Assembly: GCF_009380165.1 (NCBI RefSeq)
Contig: NZ_WHUF01000003.1
Span: 434,001-498,000 of the forward strand
Source of the DNA: Rugamonas rivuli
GTDB taxonomy: Bacteria > Pseudomonadota > Gammaproteobacteria > Burkholderiales > Burkholderiaceae_D
Direction: 5' to 3'
DNA length: 64,000 nucleotides
Below are positions 7,836-17,249 of this stretch, one piece after another (position 1 is the stretch's first letter; each line of letters begins with the position of its first letter). The notes beneath the pieces were generated by a model. That model was not told where the DNA came from and ran no database searches. It worked only from the letters and a program-made list of their open reading frames with translations. The translations under genes were made by a program, and so were the position numbers.

Positions 7836-9236
7836 CTACTCAAACTTAACGAGCTCAAGCTCTTCAAGCCGGATAGCCATGGCAGTTGGTGAAACCTTAA
7901 ACTGATTGGCTAGCGAAACGACCTGTTTCCCGTTAAAGCGCTCCGCAGTAGCCAAGACTCTGCATAAATCTCGTCGATTCTTTATCTTGCGTCGTTCAAC
8001 TGCACCAGCGACACCCCACATAGCAAACGCAGTCGATTCAGAAAGGACAAATTGATCAGTCACGAATATTTTCAAAAACCTTTCCGCCACTAACCTGGTT
8101 GGCATCAAGTAACTCGACGCAAACCGGTCAGCCTCTCGCTCCATTGGGGCGCGCGAAACTACAGTGCCGTTCATGGGTCTGTCTCGATGCGCCTCTGTGA
8201 GCTGAGGGTGCAGAATAATATGACCAAGCTCGTGAGCGGAAGTGAACAAGCGAACGTCCGACTTCATCTGCATGGACACGCTGACAGTACCTTTAACTGC
8301 CTCTAGCATACCAGCCACTTCGAACGTTCCAGAAGGAGAAGGGAATGTACCAAGCGTCTCCTCAAACTCGAGTCCATAGCCCAATAATCGCAATGCAACC
8401 TCCGGACTTAGGAGCTCAACCGAGTCAGTAGGAACTTGATTATCCGGCCAGAGAACATCACGAGTTTTCCAGACGAGTTTCCGCAACTCAGTCGCACGCT
8501 CTTCAATCTCGCCATCGCTGTAGCTCTGCTTTGCACGCGACATCAGATCTGTGATTGCAGATGCATGTTCGTCTTCTTCAACTGCGTCGACATCTTCAGA
8601 ACGAAGTGCCTTCACTCGCAAGAGCATAGCCTGATACTTACCCATCGCTGTACGCTGCAATTGATCGCATTCACTACGTCGCTGGCGAGCCCAATAGTTA
8701 CGCTTGAAAGGAATTAAGTTCAAATTAATTACGAAGACGGAAGAGAGTACTCCTGCGACAGAAGCACTGAGAGCAACACCAGTATCGCCACGAGCAGCCT
8801 GGAAGCCAACCTCAAAAATACGGTCGGAGATATCAATTAATTTTAGGCAGGCCTCGGCGATTTCAAACGGAATTGCGGTCGCAAGTTTTTGTTGGCTCAG
8901 CGACACCGATTGAAGCCTTTCGCTTTCCCGCTCATCTATTGCACTGTCCCTGGCTACTCGTGCCTTATAGACAGCATCAAATGCTTCTACATCGCGCTGG
9001 AATAAGTCACGAAGGCCAGGTATTAAGACATTGCGAATGGTAGAGCAGCTGGCCTCAATTTCTGCGTGGTGAGCTCGGTACTTGGGCTTGCCAATGGTCA
9101 ACTGCCCGACGGTATAGACTAGGTTCGCAGCTAACAGGCCAATAAGCGCAGCCGCACTCCCCGAACCCGGAGCGTGGCCGCCACCGCCAAATTCGTTCAA
9201 AAGGTCATTTGCTGACAGCTTAAGGAAATCTTTCAT
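7836..9236 (-). CDS. Fusion of cyclodeaminase-like (FTCD-C) domain and ImmA/IrrE metallopeptidase
   Basis: 466 residues. Residues 1-200 resemble the formiminotransferase-cyclodeaminase C-terminal fold: HAPGSGSAAALIGLLAANLV (21-40) corresponds to the PGGGSVAA motif, and GDTGVALSASV... FVINLNL (150-174) to the SD-GVA...NVRINL block. A hydrophilic linker with acidic residues follows (210-245). Residues 325-466 are ImmA/IrrE-like: HELGHIILH (335-343) as the zinc HExxH, MEREADRFASSYLMP (365-379) with the likely third ligand Glu368, and a C-terminal SLANQFKVSPTAMAIRLEEL typical of that family. No regulator gene is adjacent. It is convergent with the effector operon and poor in GC. The substrate is unknown. 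Confidence 0.72.
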   Translation of the reverse strand: MKDFLKLSANDLLNEFGGGGHAPGSGSAAALIGLLAANLVYTVGQLTIGKPKYRAHHAEIEASCSTIRNVLIPGLRDLFQRDVEAFDAVYKARVARDSAIDERESERLQSVSLSQQKLATAIPFEIAEACLKLIDISDRIFEVGFQAARGDTGVALSASVAGVLSSVFVINLNLIPFKRNYWARQRRSECDQLQRTAMGKYQAMLLRVKALRSEDVDAVEEDEHASAITDLMSRAKQSYSDGEIEERATELRKLVWKTRDVLWPDNQVPTDSVELLSPEVALRLLGYGLEFEETLGTFPSPSGTFEVAGMLEAVKGTVSVSMQMKSDVRLFTSAHELGHIILHPQLTEAHRDRPMNGTVVSRAPMEREADRFASSYLMPTRLVAERFLKIFVTDQFVLSESTAFAMWGVAGAVERRKIKNRRDLCRVLATAERFNGKQVVSLANQFKVSPTAMAIRLEELELVKFE

Positions 9237-9620
9237 GATTGCTCACTCAACTCGACATTAAGCCCTGATGAGGACCACCGAACACGCCACTGCGCCCACA
9301 ACAAGTTGTAGGGTGCCAATCACAAAGCGCACAGACACATATTTACTGACCTCAGGCTAACCGGCCAGGGATTTGTTGTCAATCAAGTTATATTTCCCGA
9401 AAGTTCGAAGGCCAGATACGCCAACTTGCAGTCGAATATAGGCAGCATTTTGCGCAGCTCATGGGCGTCTAGCTAACTACACATCAGATGGGGCAGTGCT
9501 CTGATAGTCCGCTACCTACCAAAAGCAGCTCACGGCAATCATCAGGCAACGCCACATGAATTCTTCATTTGCAATCGGCCGGTCCCTGTCAGTTCAGCCG
9601 CAGTTCCGGTATCATTCGGC
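9237..9620. other. Gene-free AT-rich region upstream of udk
   Basis: 384 bases between the start of the fusion protein gene (minus strand) and udk (plus strand). Promoters for both must lie here. I see no ORF of coding character, no clear transposon end and no strong hairpin. It is the likely right edge of the low-GC island. Confidence 0.5.
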
Positions 9621-10259
9621 ATGAATACGATTTCCTTCCAACCGTTTATTATTGGCGTCGCAGGCGGTAGCGGCAGTGGCAAGTCCACCGTGTCCCAGAA
9701 AGTGCTGGCTGCGTTTGGCGCTGACATGGTCTCGGTCGTGATGCAAGACGATTACTACTGCGACCAAACCCATCTCGCCCCAGAAGTCCGCCCCCAGCAG
9801 AATTACGACCATCCGCAGGCGTTCGAATGGTCGCTACTTGTGCAGCATATCCAGGCCTTGCGCAATGGCCAGGCGATCGAAATGCCTGAGTACGACTTCA
9901 CGATCCACAACCGCTCCAACCGGACCATTCCAGTTAAGCCAGCCCCGGTGATCGTGATCGAAGGCCTGTTTGCCCTGTATGACGCGGACCTGTGCGACAT
10001 GATGTCGCTGAAGATCTATGTCGACACCGCTTCCGACATCCGCTTCATCCGCCGTATGCAACGGGATATTACCGAACGCGGCCGTTCGGTGGAAAGCGTC
10101 GTCGATCAGTATCTGGAAACCGTACGCCCGATGCACAAGCAGTTCATCGAGCCAACCAAGCGCAATGCCGATATCATTATTCCGCATGGCGCCAATGGTC
10201 CGGCAGTCGACATGATTACGACCAAGGTGGCGAGCGTTATCGAGCAGTTGAAGCCATAA
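9621..10259 (+). CDS. udk: Uridine kinase
   Basis: Phosphorylates uridine and cytidine with ATP or GTP in pyrimidine salvage; cytoplasmic. 212 residues, the normal length. P-loop GVAGGSGSGKST is at 12-23. DDYY (about 44-47), NYDHPQAF, the DFTIHNR segment and the IVIEGLFAL strand are all uridine kinase landmarks, and the IRRMQRDITERGR lid region is complete. No strong ribosome-binding site precedes the ATG. It is convergent with the histidine kinase, with about 25 bases between stops and no obvious terminator there. Confidence 0.95.
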   Translation: MNTISFQPFIIGVAGGSGSGKSTVSQKVLAAFGADMVSVVMQDDYYCDQTHLAPEVRPQQNYDHPQAFEWSLLVQHIQALRNGQAIEMPEYDFTIHNRSNRTIPVKPAPVIVIEGLFALYDADLCDMMSLKIYVDTASDIRFIRRMQRDITERGRSVESVVDQYLETVRPMHKQFIEPTKRNADIIIPHGANGPAVDMITTKVASVIEQLKP

Positions 10260-10284
10260 CAGCCTCAATGGGCCGTCAAGCGGC

Positions 10285-12351
10285 TCAATCATCAGCGGAG
10301 CAGGCGGCGGTCTGCATGACGTGCTTCGTCACCTGTTCCAACAAGTCTTTCAACTGCTCCACCTTGGAGCGCGCGCCCTCCACCTCGCTGGCGGCCTCCC
10401 CCGGCGCAAGTCGCTCCAGATCCTCGCACACATCGGCCATGCGGAAAGCGCCGACACTACGCGCCGCCGATTTGATGCGGTGCCCCAGGTCGCGCACCGC
10501 CTGCACCTCGCCACGCGCCAGTGCAGCGTCCATGTCGCGCACACCCTCCTGCGAACTGAGCAGGAATTTATAGGCAAACTTGCGCAGCTTCTGCGGGTCG
10601 TGGCCAAGCAGCGTGGCCAGCACCGATAAGTCCATCACCGCCGGGTCGCCGACTATGCCGGACTGGATGGCTGGCTCCAGCGGCTGCGGCCGCCGCGCTT
10701 CTCCCGGCGACACGCGCGGAGGCAGCCAATTGGCGACGGTCTGGTACATCAGCGCCGGATGGACAGGCTTCGAAATGAAATCGTTCATGCCGGCAGCGAT
10801 GCAGCGCATCCGGGCTTCGGTGGTGGCGGTGGCCGTCATCGCCAACACCGGTATATGGGTCAGCTGCGGATCGGCGCGGATGCGGCGGGTCGCTTCCAGC
10901 CCATCCATGAGCGGCATTTGCAAGTCCATCAAAACGCAGTCGAAATCGCTCCGGCGCAGCAGCTCCAGCGCGTCCACGCCATTGTTGGCGAGGCAGACGG
11001 TGGCGCCCACCTCTTCCAGCATTTCCTGTGCAATTTGTTGGTTGAACAGATTGTCCTCGACCAGCAAAATGCGGGCCGCACTCAGCGCCGCCATCATGAC
11101 CGACGTGTGGGCGCTGGCCAGCAGCTCGCCGGCAGCGTCGCCTATCTGGTTGATGAGCGTGGACATGGTCTTGTACGATACGCCGAGCTGGGCCGTGAAC
11201 CAGAACGTGCTGCCGACCCCGGGCTGGCTTTCGACACCGACATCGCCTCCCATCAGCTGGGCCAGCTCCTTGCAGATTGCCAGGCCAAGGCCGGTGCCGC
11301 CGTATTCCCGCGTGGTCGAGGTGTCGGCCTGCTGGAACGAGATAAATAATTTAGCCATTTCCGCCGGGGTCAGGCCGATGCCCTGGTCGCTCACTTCGAA
11401 ACGCACCAGGCAATCGTTGGCGTCGCCAAGCACCTTGCGCACGCGGATCTCTATCCTGCCCTGCTCGCTGAATTTGATGGCGTTGTTGGCGTAGTTGATG
11501 AGCACCTGTCCCAGCCGCAGCGGATCGCCCACCAGCACCGGCGGCAAGCCGGGGTCGAGGTCGAACACCAGTTCCAGGTTGCGGGTGGCCGCCTTCGGCG
11601 CTACAACCGTGGTCAGCGTTTGCACCACCTGGTCGAGCGAGAAATCGATGTGCTGGATATCCATCTTGCCAGCCTCGATCTTGGAAATGTCGAGTATGTC
11701 GTCGATGATGCCCAGCACGTGCTCACCGGCGAAGCGGATTTTTTCCAGGTAGTCGCGCTGGCGCGGGTCCAGCTCGGTCTTCAACGCCAGGTAGGCCATG
11801 CCGATGACGCAGTTCAGCGGCGTGCGGATTTCGTGGCTCATATTGGACAGGAACTGGCCTTTGGCTATGCTCGCCGCTTCGGCTTGCTGCTTGGCCTGCT
11901 GCAGTTCTTTGTTCTTGGCTTCCAGCTGTTCTTCGTAGTGCCGTTCGGAGGTCACGTCGTGGTAGATGGTGACGAAACCGCTAACCTTGCCGTCTATGCC
12001 ATAGATCGGGCGGCCTATGATGTTGAGTAGTACGCCGTCCATCCGGGCGCGTGTGAAATTGTGGGGCTGGAACTTCAAGCAGAGTTCCACCCGGGCGGCT
12101 ACCAGTTCTTCGATGTCGCCCGGCCCATAATCCCCGCGCAAGGCGATGTAACGGAATACGTCGGCCATGGTGACGCCTGGATGCATCACTTCGATCTGGA
12201 ACCCTTGTAGTTGGCAAAAGGCGGGATTCCAGAACCTGATGGTCAGGTCGCAGTCTACGATGGTCACACCTACCGGCATGTATTCCAGTGCAGCTGCCAA
12301 CCGGGGGAAATTTAACCTGATGAACTCGTCACTTTGAACTGTTAATTCCAT
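10285..12351 (-). CDS. Hybrid sensor histidine kinase (PAS-HisKA-HATPase-REC-Hpt)
   Basis: A soluble multi-step phosphorelay protein of 688 residues. A PAS domain covers about 18-140 (PAS_7 type, ending [10 protein letters not shown]), followed by a short coiled coil. HisKA has the phospho-accepting His173 in SHEIRTPLN, and the HATPase has N-box [10 protein letters not shown] (286-295) and G boxes DQGIGL and GGTGLGL. The receiver domain (about 427-540) carries Asp476 in [11 protein letters not shown] and Lys528 in SKP. A C-terminal Hpt domain has His624 in [14 protein letters not shown]. No transmembrane segment is seen, so it senses a cytoplasmic cue through PAS. No separate response regulator is adjacent, so its partner is elsewhere. 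Confidence 0.93.
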   Translation of the reverse strand: MELTVQSDEFIRLNFPRLAAALEYMPVGVTIVDCDLTIRFWNPAFCQLQGFQIEVMHPGVTMADVFRYIALRGDYGPGDIEELVAARVELCLKFQPHNFTRARMDGVLLNIIGRPIYGIDGKVSGFVTIYHDVTSERHYEEQLEAKNKELQQAKQQAEAASIAKGQFLSNMSHEIRTPLNCVIGMAYLALKTELDPRQRDYLEKIRFAGEHVLGIIDDILDISKIEAGKMDIQHIDFSLDQVVQTLTTVVAPKAATRNLELVFDLDPGLPPVLVGDPLRLGQVLINYANNAIKFSEQGRIEIRVRKVLGDANDCLVRFEVSDQGIGLTPAEMAKLFISFQQADTSTTREYGGTGLGLAICKELAQLMGGDVGVESQPGVGSTFWFTAQLGVSYKTMSTLINQIGDAAGELLASAHTSVMMAALSAARILLVEDNLFNQQIAQEMLEEVGATVCLANNGVDALELLRRSDFDCVLMDLQMPLMDGLEATRRIRADPQLTHIPVLAMTATATTEARMRCIAAGMNDFISKPVHPALMYQTVANWLPPRVSPGEARRPQPLEPAIQSGIVGDPAVMDLSVLATLLGHDPQKLRKFAYKFLLSSQEGVRDMDAALARGEVQAVRDLGHRIKSAARSVGAFRMADVCEDLERLAPGEAASEVEGARSKVEQLKDLLEQVTKHVMQTAACSADD

Positions 12352-12561
12352 AGGTCGATCATCCAGCAGTGCTAAACAAGATAGCTTCCCGGGATTCGGG
12401 GCCTTTTACCTGGCCCTTATCTAAAGGCCGGACATCTCACTTGCATCTTCGATCATCGCGACGGTCGCTTTGGGTCGGATTTGGACCGGGAGGAATCGCT
12501 TGTCCATCTTACTACGTAGGGCGTTTGTTGTCTGGGCGCTGCGCGCCGGCGCCTTCGGCGC

Positions 12562-12580
12562 GCTGCCGCGCTGCGGCAGC
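12562..12580. repeat. Perfect hairpin GCTGCCGC-gct-GCGGCAGC
   Basis: 8-base arms with a 3-base loop, directly after a smaller GCGCC-ttc-GGCGC hairpin (12549-12561). REP-like in form. Confidence 0.75.
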
Positions 12581-12597
12581 AATTGGACGATTCGGAG

Positions 12598-12623
12598 AGG
12601 GCTTCCCCGGCAGGGGAAGCCCT
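12598..12623. repeat. Perfect hairpin, arms AGGGCTTCCCC / GGGGAAGCCCT
   Basis: 11-base perfect arms with a GGCA loop. It is followed at once by TTCGAATCCCCC (12623-12634), identical to the T-loop/T-stem 3' side of the nearby tRNA-Ser. Confidence 0.85.
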
Positions 12624-12636
12624 TCGAATCCCCCGC

Positions 12637-12658
12637 GCACGCCCCGCAGGGGGCGTGC
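12637..12658. repeat. Perfect hairpin, arms GCACGCCCC / GGGGCGTGC
   Basis: 9-base arms with a GCAG loop. It sits between a copy of the tRNA-Ser T-arm 3' side (ending 12634) and a copy of its acceptor 3' end (starting 12660), as though inserted into a partial tRNA copy. Confidence 0.85.
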
Positions 12659-12659
12659 T

Positions 12660-12734
12660 TCTCTCCGCCAAGGATGCAAAAACAAAAAGGCCACCCGAGG
12701 GTGGCCTTTTGTTTTTGTATCCTTGGCGGAGAGA
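12660..12734. repeat. 75-base inverted repeat including a mirror copy of the tRNA-Ser 3' end
   Basis: The left arm begins TCTCTCCGCCAAGGAT (12660-12675), the exact reverse complement of 12719-12734, which contains the encoded CCA and acceptor 3' strand of tRNA-Ser. The arms continue through the terminator stem with one mismatch and one bulged base. Confidence 0.9.
12676..12719 (-). terminator. Rho-independent terminator of tRNA-Ser
   Basis: Stem AAAAAGGCCACCC / GGGTGGCCTTTT with long A and T runs on either side, immediately 3' of the tRNA on the minus strand. Confidence 0.88.
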
Positions 12735-12814
12735 GGGGGATTCGAACCCCCGATAGGCTATGAACCTATACACGCTTTCCAGGCGTGCGACTTCAACCAC
12801 TCATCCACCTCTCC
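12724..12814 (-). tRNA. tRNA-Ser (anticodon GGA)
   Basis: 91 nt including the encoded CCA. Acceptor GGAGAGG pairs with TCTCTCC, with G as discriminator. The anticodon loop CTGGAAA gives GGA, reading UCC/UCU. A long variable arm typical of class II tRNAs lies between the anticodon and T stems, and the T arm is GGGGGTTCGAATCCCCC. Confidence 0.96.
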
Positions 12815-12893
12815 TGCATCACTTCTTCCCCTTTCGGAGAAGCCGCGAATTATAGCAAAGATTCCCAAGAGTACAAAGTTTATTTCCCTACCC

Positions 12894-14882
12894 TCAGGAA
12901 GCTTCCTTCAACTGCTCCAGAATCGCCGGATTCTCCAACGTGGACACATCCTGCGTAATCACTTCGCCCTTGGCCAATACCCGCAGCAAGCGCCGCATGA
13001 TCTTGCCCGAACGCGTCTTCGGCAAATTATCCCCAAAACGAATCTCCTTCGGCTTGGCAATCGGTCCAATCTCCTTGGCCACCCAATTGCGCAACTCCAA
13101 GGCCAGCTTCTTGGCCTCTTCCCCAGTCGGCCGCGCCTGCTTGAGCACGACAAACGCACAGATCGATTCACCCGTCGTATCGTCCGGCTTGCCCACCACC
13201 GCAGCCTCGGCCACCAGCGGATTGGCCACCAGCGCCGATTCGATCTCCATCGTGCCCATGCGGTGGCCCGACACGTTCAGCACATCGTCAATCCGCCCGG
13301 TGATGGTGAAGTAACCCGTATCCTTGTTGCGAATCGCGCCATCGCCAGCCAGATACATCTTGCCGCCCAACTCCTCCGGGAAGTAGCTCGACTTGAATCG
13401 ATCCGGGTTATTCCAGATCGTGCGTATCATCGAAGGCCAAGGACGCTTGACGACCAGGATACCGCCCTGCCCGTTCGGCACATCCACACCAGCCTCGTCC
13501 ACGATGGCGGCCATGATGCCCGGCAGCGGCAAGGTGCACGAACCCGGCACCATCGGCGTCGCGCCCGGCAGCGGGGTGATCATGTGGCCGCCGGTCTCGG
13601 TCTGCCAGAAGGTGTCGACGATAGGACATTTCTCGCCGCCCACCTGCGTGTAGTACCACATCCACGCTTCCGGATTGATCGGCTCGCCCACCGTACCCAG
13701 CAAACGCAGCGACGTCAGGTCGTAATTTTTCGGATGCACTTTCGCATCCACATCCGACGCTTTGATCAGCGAGCGGATCGCGGTCGGCGCGGTGTAGAAG
13801 ATGCTGACCTTGTGCTTGGCGATGGTGTCCCAGAAGCGGCCGGCGTTCGGGAAAGTCGGCACGCCTTCGAATACCACTTGCGTTGCGCCCACCGCCGTCG
13901 GGCCGTAGGCGATGTAGCTGTGGCCAGTCACCCAGCCGATGTCGGCCGTGCACCAGTAGACGTCGTCAGGCTTGATGTCGAAAGACCACTTCATCGTCAG
14001 CGCGGCCCACAACAGGTAGCCGCCGCTCGAATGCTGCACGCCCTTCGGCGTACCGGTCGAGCCCGACGTGTACAGGATGAACAGCGGATGCTCGGCATCC
14101 ACCCACTCCGGTTCGCATTCGGCCGACTGGTTGGCGACCAGCTCGTGCAGCCACAGGTCGCGGCCTTCCTTGAAGTTGATGTTGCCGCCGGTACGCTTGT
14201 AGACGATCACGTCCTTGATGGTGTCGCAGCCGCCCAGCGCCAGCGCTTCGTCGACGATGGCTTTCAGCGGCAGCTGTTTGCCGCCGCGCAGTTGTTCATC
14301 GGCGGTGATGACGGCCACGGCGCCGGCGTCGATGATGCGCTCCTGCAGCGATTTGGCGGAGAAGCCGCCGAACACCACCGAGTGAGTGGCGCCGATGCGC
14401 GCGCATGCCTGCATGGCCGCGACGCCTTCCACCGACATCGACATGTAGATGATGACGCGGTCGCCCTTCTTGATGCCGCGCGATTTCAGGCCGTTGGCGA
14501 ATTTGCAGACCTTCTCATGCAGTTCCTTGTAGCTGACATTGACGGACTTGCCGTCGTCGGCTTCGAAGATGATGGCGGTCTTGTTGGCGTTGCCGTTTTG
14601 CAGATTGCGGTCCAGGCAGTTGTACGAGACGTTCAGGTGGCCGTCTTCGAACCATTTGTAGAACGGTGCGTTGTCTTCGTTGAGGACTTTGGTGAACGGC
14701 TTTTGCCACACCAGGTTTTCCTTCGCCAGGCGCGACCAGAAGCCTTCGTAGTCGGCCGCCGCTTCGGCGCACAGGGCGTTGTAGGCGTCCATGCCGGCCA
14801 CGGTGGCCTGGGCAACAAACGCCGCCGGGGGCGTAAAGACGCGGGATTCCTGTGGACCTTGTTGGGTAGTAGTGCTGCTCAT
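12894..14882 (-). CDS. acs: Acetyl-CoA synthetase
   Basis: Activates acetate with ATP and CoA to acetyl-CoA through acetyl-AMP; cytoplasmic. 662 residues, the usual length. The adenylation motif [11 protein letters not shown] lies near 270. Other landmarks are the [10 protein letters not shown] and [11 protein letters not shown] blocks, the [13 protein letters not shown] hinge, and the C-terminal [11 protein letters not shown] with Lys627, the lysine reversibly acetylated by Pat/CobB-type systems in this family. The start is the ATG preceding [10 protein letters not shown]. It functionally complements aceA in the same window, but there is no operon partner. It is divergent from the UPF0114 gene across 220 bases. 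Confidence 0.97.
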   Translation of the reverse strand: MSSTTTQQGPQESRVFTPPAAFVAQATVAGMDAYNALCAEAAADYEGFWSRLAKENLVWQKPFTKVLNEDNAPFYKWFEDGHLNVSYNCLDRNLQNGNANKTAIIFEADDGKSVNVSYKELHEKVCKFANGLKSRGIKKGDRVIIYMSMSVEGVAAMQACARIGATHSVVFGGFSAKSLQERIIDAGAVAVITADEQLRGGKQLPLKAIVDEALALGGCDTIKDVIVYKRTGGNINFKEGRDLWLHELVANQSAECEPEWVDAEHPLFILYTSGSTGTPKGVQHSSGGYLLWAALTMKWSFDIKPDDVYWCTADIGWVTGHSYIAYGPTAVGATQVVFEGVPTFPNAGRFWDTIAKHKVSIFYTAPTAIRSLIKASDVDAKVHPKNYDLTSLRLLGTVGEPINPEAWMWYYTQVGGEKCPIVDTFWQTETGGHMITPLPGATPMVPGSCTLPLPGIMAAIVDEAGVDVPNGQGGILVVKRPWPSMIRTIWNNPDRFKSSYFPEELGGKMYLAGDGAIRNKDTGYFTITGRIDDVLNVSGHRMGTMEIESALVANPLVAEAAVVGKPDDTTGESICAFVVLKQARPTGEEAKKLALELRNWVAKEIGPIAKPKEIRFGDNLPKTRSGKIMRRLLRVLAKGEVITQDVSTLENPAILEQLKEAS

Positions 14883-15102
14883 GCGTGTCTCCAGAGGTTG
14901 TAATCGTTTGCTATAAACATAAACTTCGTCGCTTACTGAGCCCTTACAGATTGATAGTCCCCGGCGGAGGATGTAGCGCTCTATGTAATTTTACCAATAT
15001 TTCATCAACCATACGTAGTAGCCAGTCGCTGCGATTGCTGGGCAGCACGTGTAAAATGTCGGCATTCCGTTAGTCTGCACCAATTCAAGGAGTTCCGCCC
15101 TA

Positions 15103-15693
15103 ATGACCAAGCCACAACCGAAGCTGCGACCGCTACCCGCCTTTATCTTCATGACGCGATGGCTGCAGTTGCCGCTGTACCTGGGCTTGATCCTGGCACA
15201 GTGCGTCTACGTGTTCCATTTCTGGGTCGAGCTGAAAGACTTGATCGGCGCCGTGCTCGGCAACGAGGCCGCGCTGCAGCACATCTTCCAGGCCGTCGCC
15301 GTCCCAGGCGCCCCGCTGCCGGAAAAACTCAACGAAACCACCATCATGCTGGTCGTACTGGGCCTGATCGACGTGGTCATGATTTCCAACCTGCTGGTGA
15401 TGGTGATCATCGGCGGCTACGAGACCTTTATCTCGCGCATGAATCTCGATGCCCACCCGGACCAGCCGGAATGGCTGTCGCACGTGAATGCTTCCGTGCT
15501 GAAGACCAAGCTGGCGATGGCCATCATCGGCATCTCGTCCATCCATTTGCTGAAAACCTTCATCAATGCCAGCGTCTACGATGAGAAGACGCTGATCGCC
15601 CAAACCGGCATCCACGTGGTCTTCCTGCTGTCGGCGCTGGCGATCTCGTACACCGACCGCATCACCACGCTGACCCACAACGAATCCCATTAA
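15103..15693 (+). CDS. UPF0114/YqhA family membrane protein
   Basis: Inner-membrane protein of unknown function, 196 residues. Four hydrophobic segments are visible at about 15-40, 80-105, 133-152 and 162-182. The RWLQLPLYLGLILAQ start and the YETFISR motif after the second segment are characteristic of the YqhA/UPF0114 family (TIGR00645). AAGGAG lies about 10 bases before the ATG. Only 26 bases separate it from the fumarase gene, so the two are probably co-transcribed. Confidence 0.88.
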   Translation: MTKPQPKLRPLPAFIFMTRWLQLPLYLGLILAQCVYVFHFWVELKDLIGAVLGNEAALQHIFQAVAVPGAPLPEKLNETTIMLVVLGLIDVVMISNLLVMVIIGGYETFISRMNLDAHPDQPEWLSHVNASVLKTKLAMAIIGISSIHLLKTFINASVYDEKTLIAQTGIHVVFLLSALAISYTDRITTLTHNESH

Positions 15694-15719
15694 TATCCCA
15701 TTCACCACGCGAGAACATC

Positions 15720-17249
15720 ATGACCATCATAAAGCAAGAAGACCTGATTGAATCCGTTGCCGCCGCGCTCCAGTACATCAGCTACTACCACCCTGCCGAC
15801 TACATCCAGCACCTGGCGCGCGCCTACGAGACCGAGCAGAGCCCGGCCGCCAAGGACGCGATCGCGCAGATCCTGACCAACTCGCGCATGTGCGCGGAAG
15901 GCAAGCGTCCGATCTGCCAGGACACCGGCATCGTCAACGTCTTCCTGAAGATCGGCATGGGCGTGCGCTTTGAAGGCTTCTCCGGCACCGTCACCGACGC
16001 CGTCAACGAAGGCGTACGCCGCGCCTACAACTACGACGACAACAAGCTGCGCGCGTCCATCGTGGCCGACCCGCACTTCGACCGCAAGAACACCAAGGAC
16101 AACACGCCGGCCGTGGTCCACATGGAACTGGTCGAAGGCAACACCGTCGACGTCAAGGTCGCTGCCAAGGGCGGCGGCTCGGAAAACAAATCCAAGATGG
16201 TCATGATGAATCCTTCCGATTCGCTGATCGACTGGGTACTGAAAACCGTGCCGACCATGGGCGCCGGCTGGTGCCCTCCAGGCATGCTGGGCATCGGCAT
16301 CGGCGGCACCGCCGAGAAGGCGATGCTGATGGCCAAGGAAGTGCTGATGAAAGACATCGACATGTACGAACTCAAGCAGCGCGGCCCGCAGAACAAGCTG
16401 GAAGAGCTGCGCATCGAACTGTGCGACCGCATCAATGCGCTGGGCATCGGCGCGCAAGGCCTGGGCGGCCTCACCACCGTGCTGGACGTGAAGATCATGA
16501 CCTATCCGACCCACGCCGCATCGAAGCCGGTCGCGATGATCCCGAACTGCGCCGCCACCCGCCACGGCCACTTCGTGCTGGACGGTTCTGGTCCTGCCTA
16601 CATGACCCCGCCTCCGCTGTCGACCTGGCCTGACGTCAGCTGGGCGCCGGATACCGAAAAATCCAAGCGCGTCGACCTGAACACGCTGACCAAGGAAGAA
16701 GTCGCTTCGTGGAAGCCGGGCCAGACCCTGCTGCTGAACGGCAAAATGCTGACCGGCCGCGACGCCGCGCACAAGCGCATCCAGGACATGCTGGCCAAGG
16801 GCGAAGAATTGCCGGTGGACTTCAAGAACCGCGTGATCTACTACGTCGGCCCGGTCGATCCGGTGCGTGACGAAGTCGTAGGCCCAGCCGGCCCGACCAC
16901 CGCCACCCGCATGGACAAGTTCACCGACATGATGCTGGAAAAAACCGGCCTGATCGCGATGATCGGCAAGGCCGAGCGCGGCCCTGTCGCCATCGAGTCG
17001 ATCCAGAAGCACAAGTCGGCCTACCTGATGGCGGTCGGCGGCTCGGCCTACCTGGTGTCGAAGGCGATCAAGGGCGCCAAGGTGCTGGGCTTTGCCGACA
17101 TGGGCATGGAAGCGATCTACGAGTTCGACGTGGTGGACATGCCTGTCACCGTGGCGGTCGATGCCGCCGGTACTTCGGTGCACGAAACCGGTCCGAAGGA
17201 ATGGAAGGCCAAGATCGAACAGCTGAACGTTCCGGTCCTTACCGCCTGA
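15720..17249 (+). CDS. Fumarate hydratase, class I (4Fe-4S)
   Basis: Interconverts fumarate and malate in the TCA cycle; oxygen-sensitive iron-sulfur enzyme. 509 residues with the N-terminal alpha and C-terminal beta domains fused, as in FumA/FumB. Probable cluster ligands are Cys66 (RPICQDTG), Cys185 (GWCPPG) and Cys277 (PNCAATRHGHF). C-terminal GPTTATRMDKF and VGGSAYLVSKAIK are family landmarks. The TGA overlaps the ATG of murI (TGATG), so the two are translationally coupled. The enterobacterial fumA/fumB names are not assigned because paralogy cannot be judged here. Confidence 0.96.
   Translation: MTIIKQEDLIESVAAALQYISYYHPADYIQHLARAYETEQSPAAKDAIAQILTNSRMCAEGKRPICQDTGIVNVFLKIGMGVRFEGFSGTVTDAVNEGVRRAYNYDDNKLRASIVADPHFDRKNTKDNTPAVVHMELVEGNTVDVKVAAKGGGSENKSKMVMMNPSDSLIDWVLKTVPTMGAGWCPPGMLGIGIGGTAEKAMLMAKEVLMKDIDMYELKQRGPQNKLEELRIELCDRINALGIGAQGLGGLTTVLDVKIMTYPTHAASKPVAMIPNCAATRHGHFVLDGSGPAYMTPPPLSTWPDVSWAPDTEKSKRVDLNTLTKEEVASWKPGQTLLLNGKMLTGRDAAHKRIQDMLAKGEELPVDFKNRVIYYVGPVDPVRDEVVGPAGPTTATRMDKFTDMMLEKTGLIAMIGKAERGPVAIESIQKHKSAYLMAVGGSAYLVSKAIKGAKVLGFADMGMEAIYEFDVVDMPVTVAVDAAGTSVHETGPKEWKAKIEQLNVPVLTA

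Larger units (their letters stand above)
12352..12723. other. Gene-free region packed with palindromes between the histidine kinase and tRNA-Ser
   Basis: 372 bases. The part nearest the kinase must hold its promoter. From 12549 to 12734 it is an almost continuous series of hairpins: 12549-12561, 12562-12580, 12598-12623, 12637-12658, then a 75-base inverted repeat that reaches into the 3' end of tRNA-Ser. ORFs that cross it are not convincing genes. Confidence 0.7.

Noticed and set aside
9237..9620. Possible insertion sequence end beside udk
   Set aside because: No terminal inverted repeats, transposase remnant or target duplication could be seen.
12369..14903. 844-codon plus-strand frame over tRNA-Ser and acs
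   Set aside because: It crosses a tRNA gene and runs opposite acs, and has the composition of a shadow frame.
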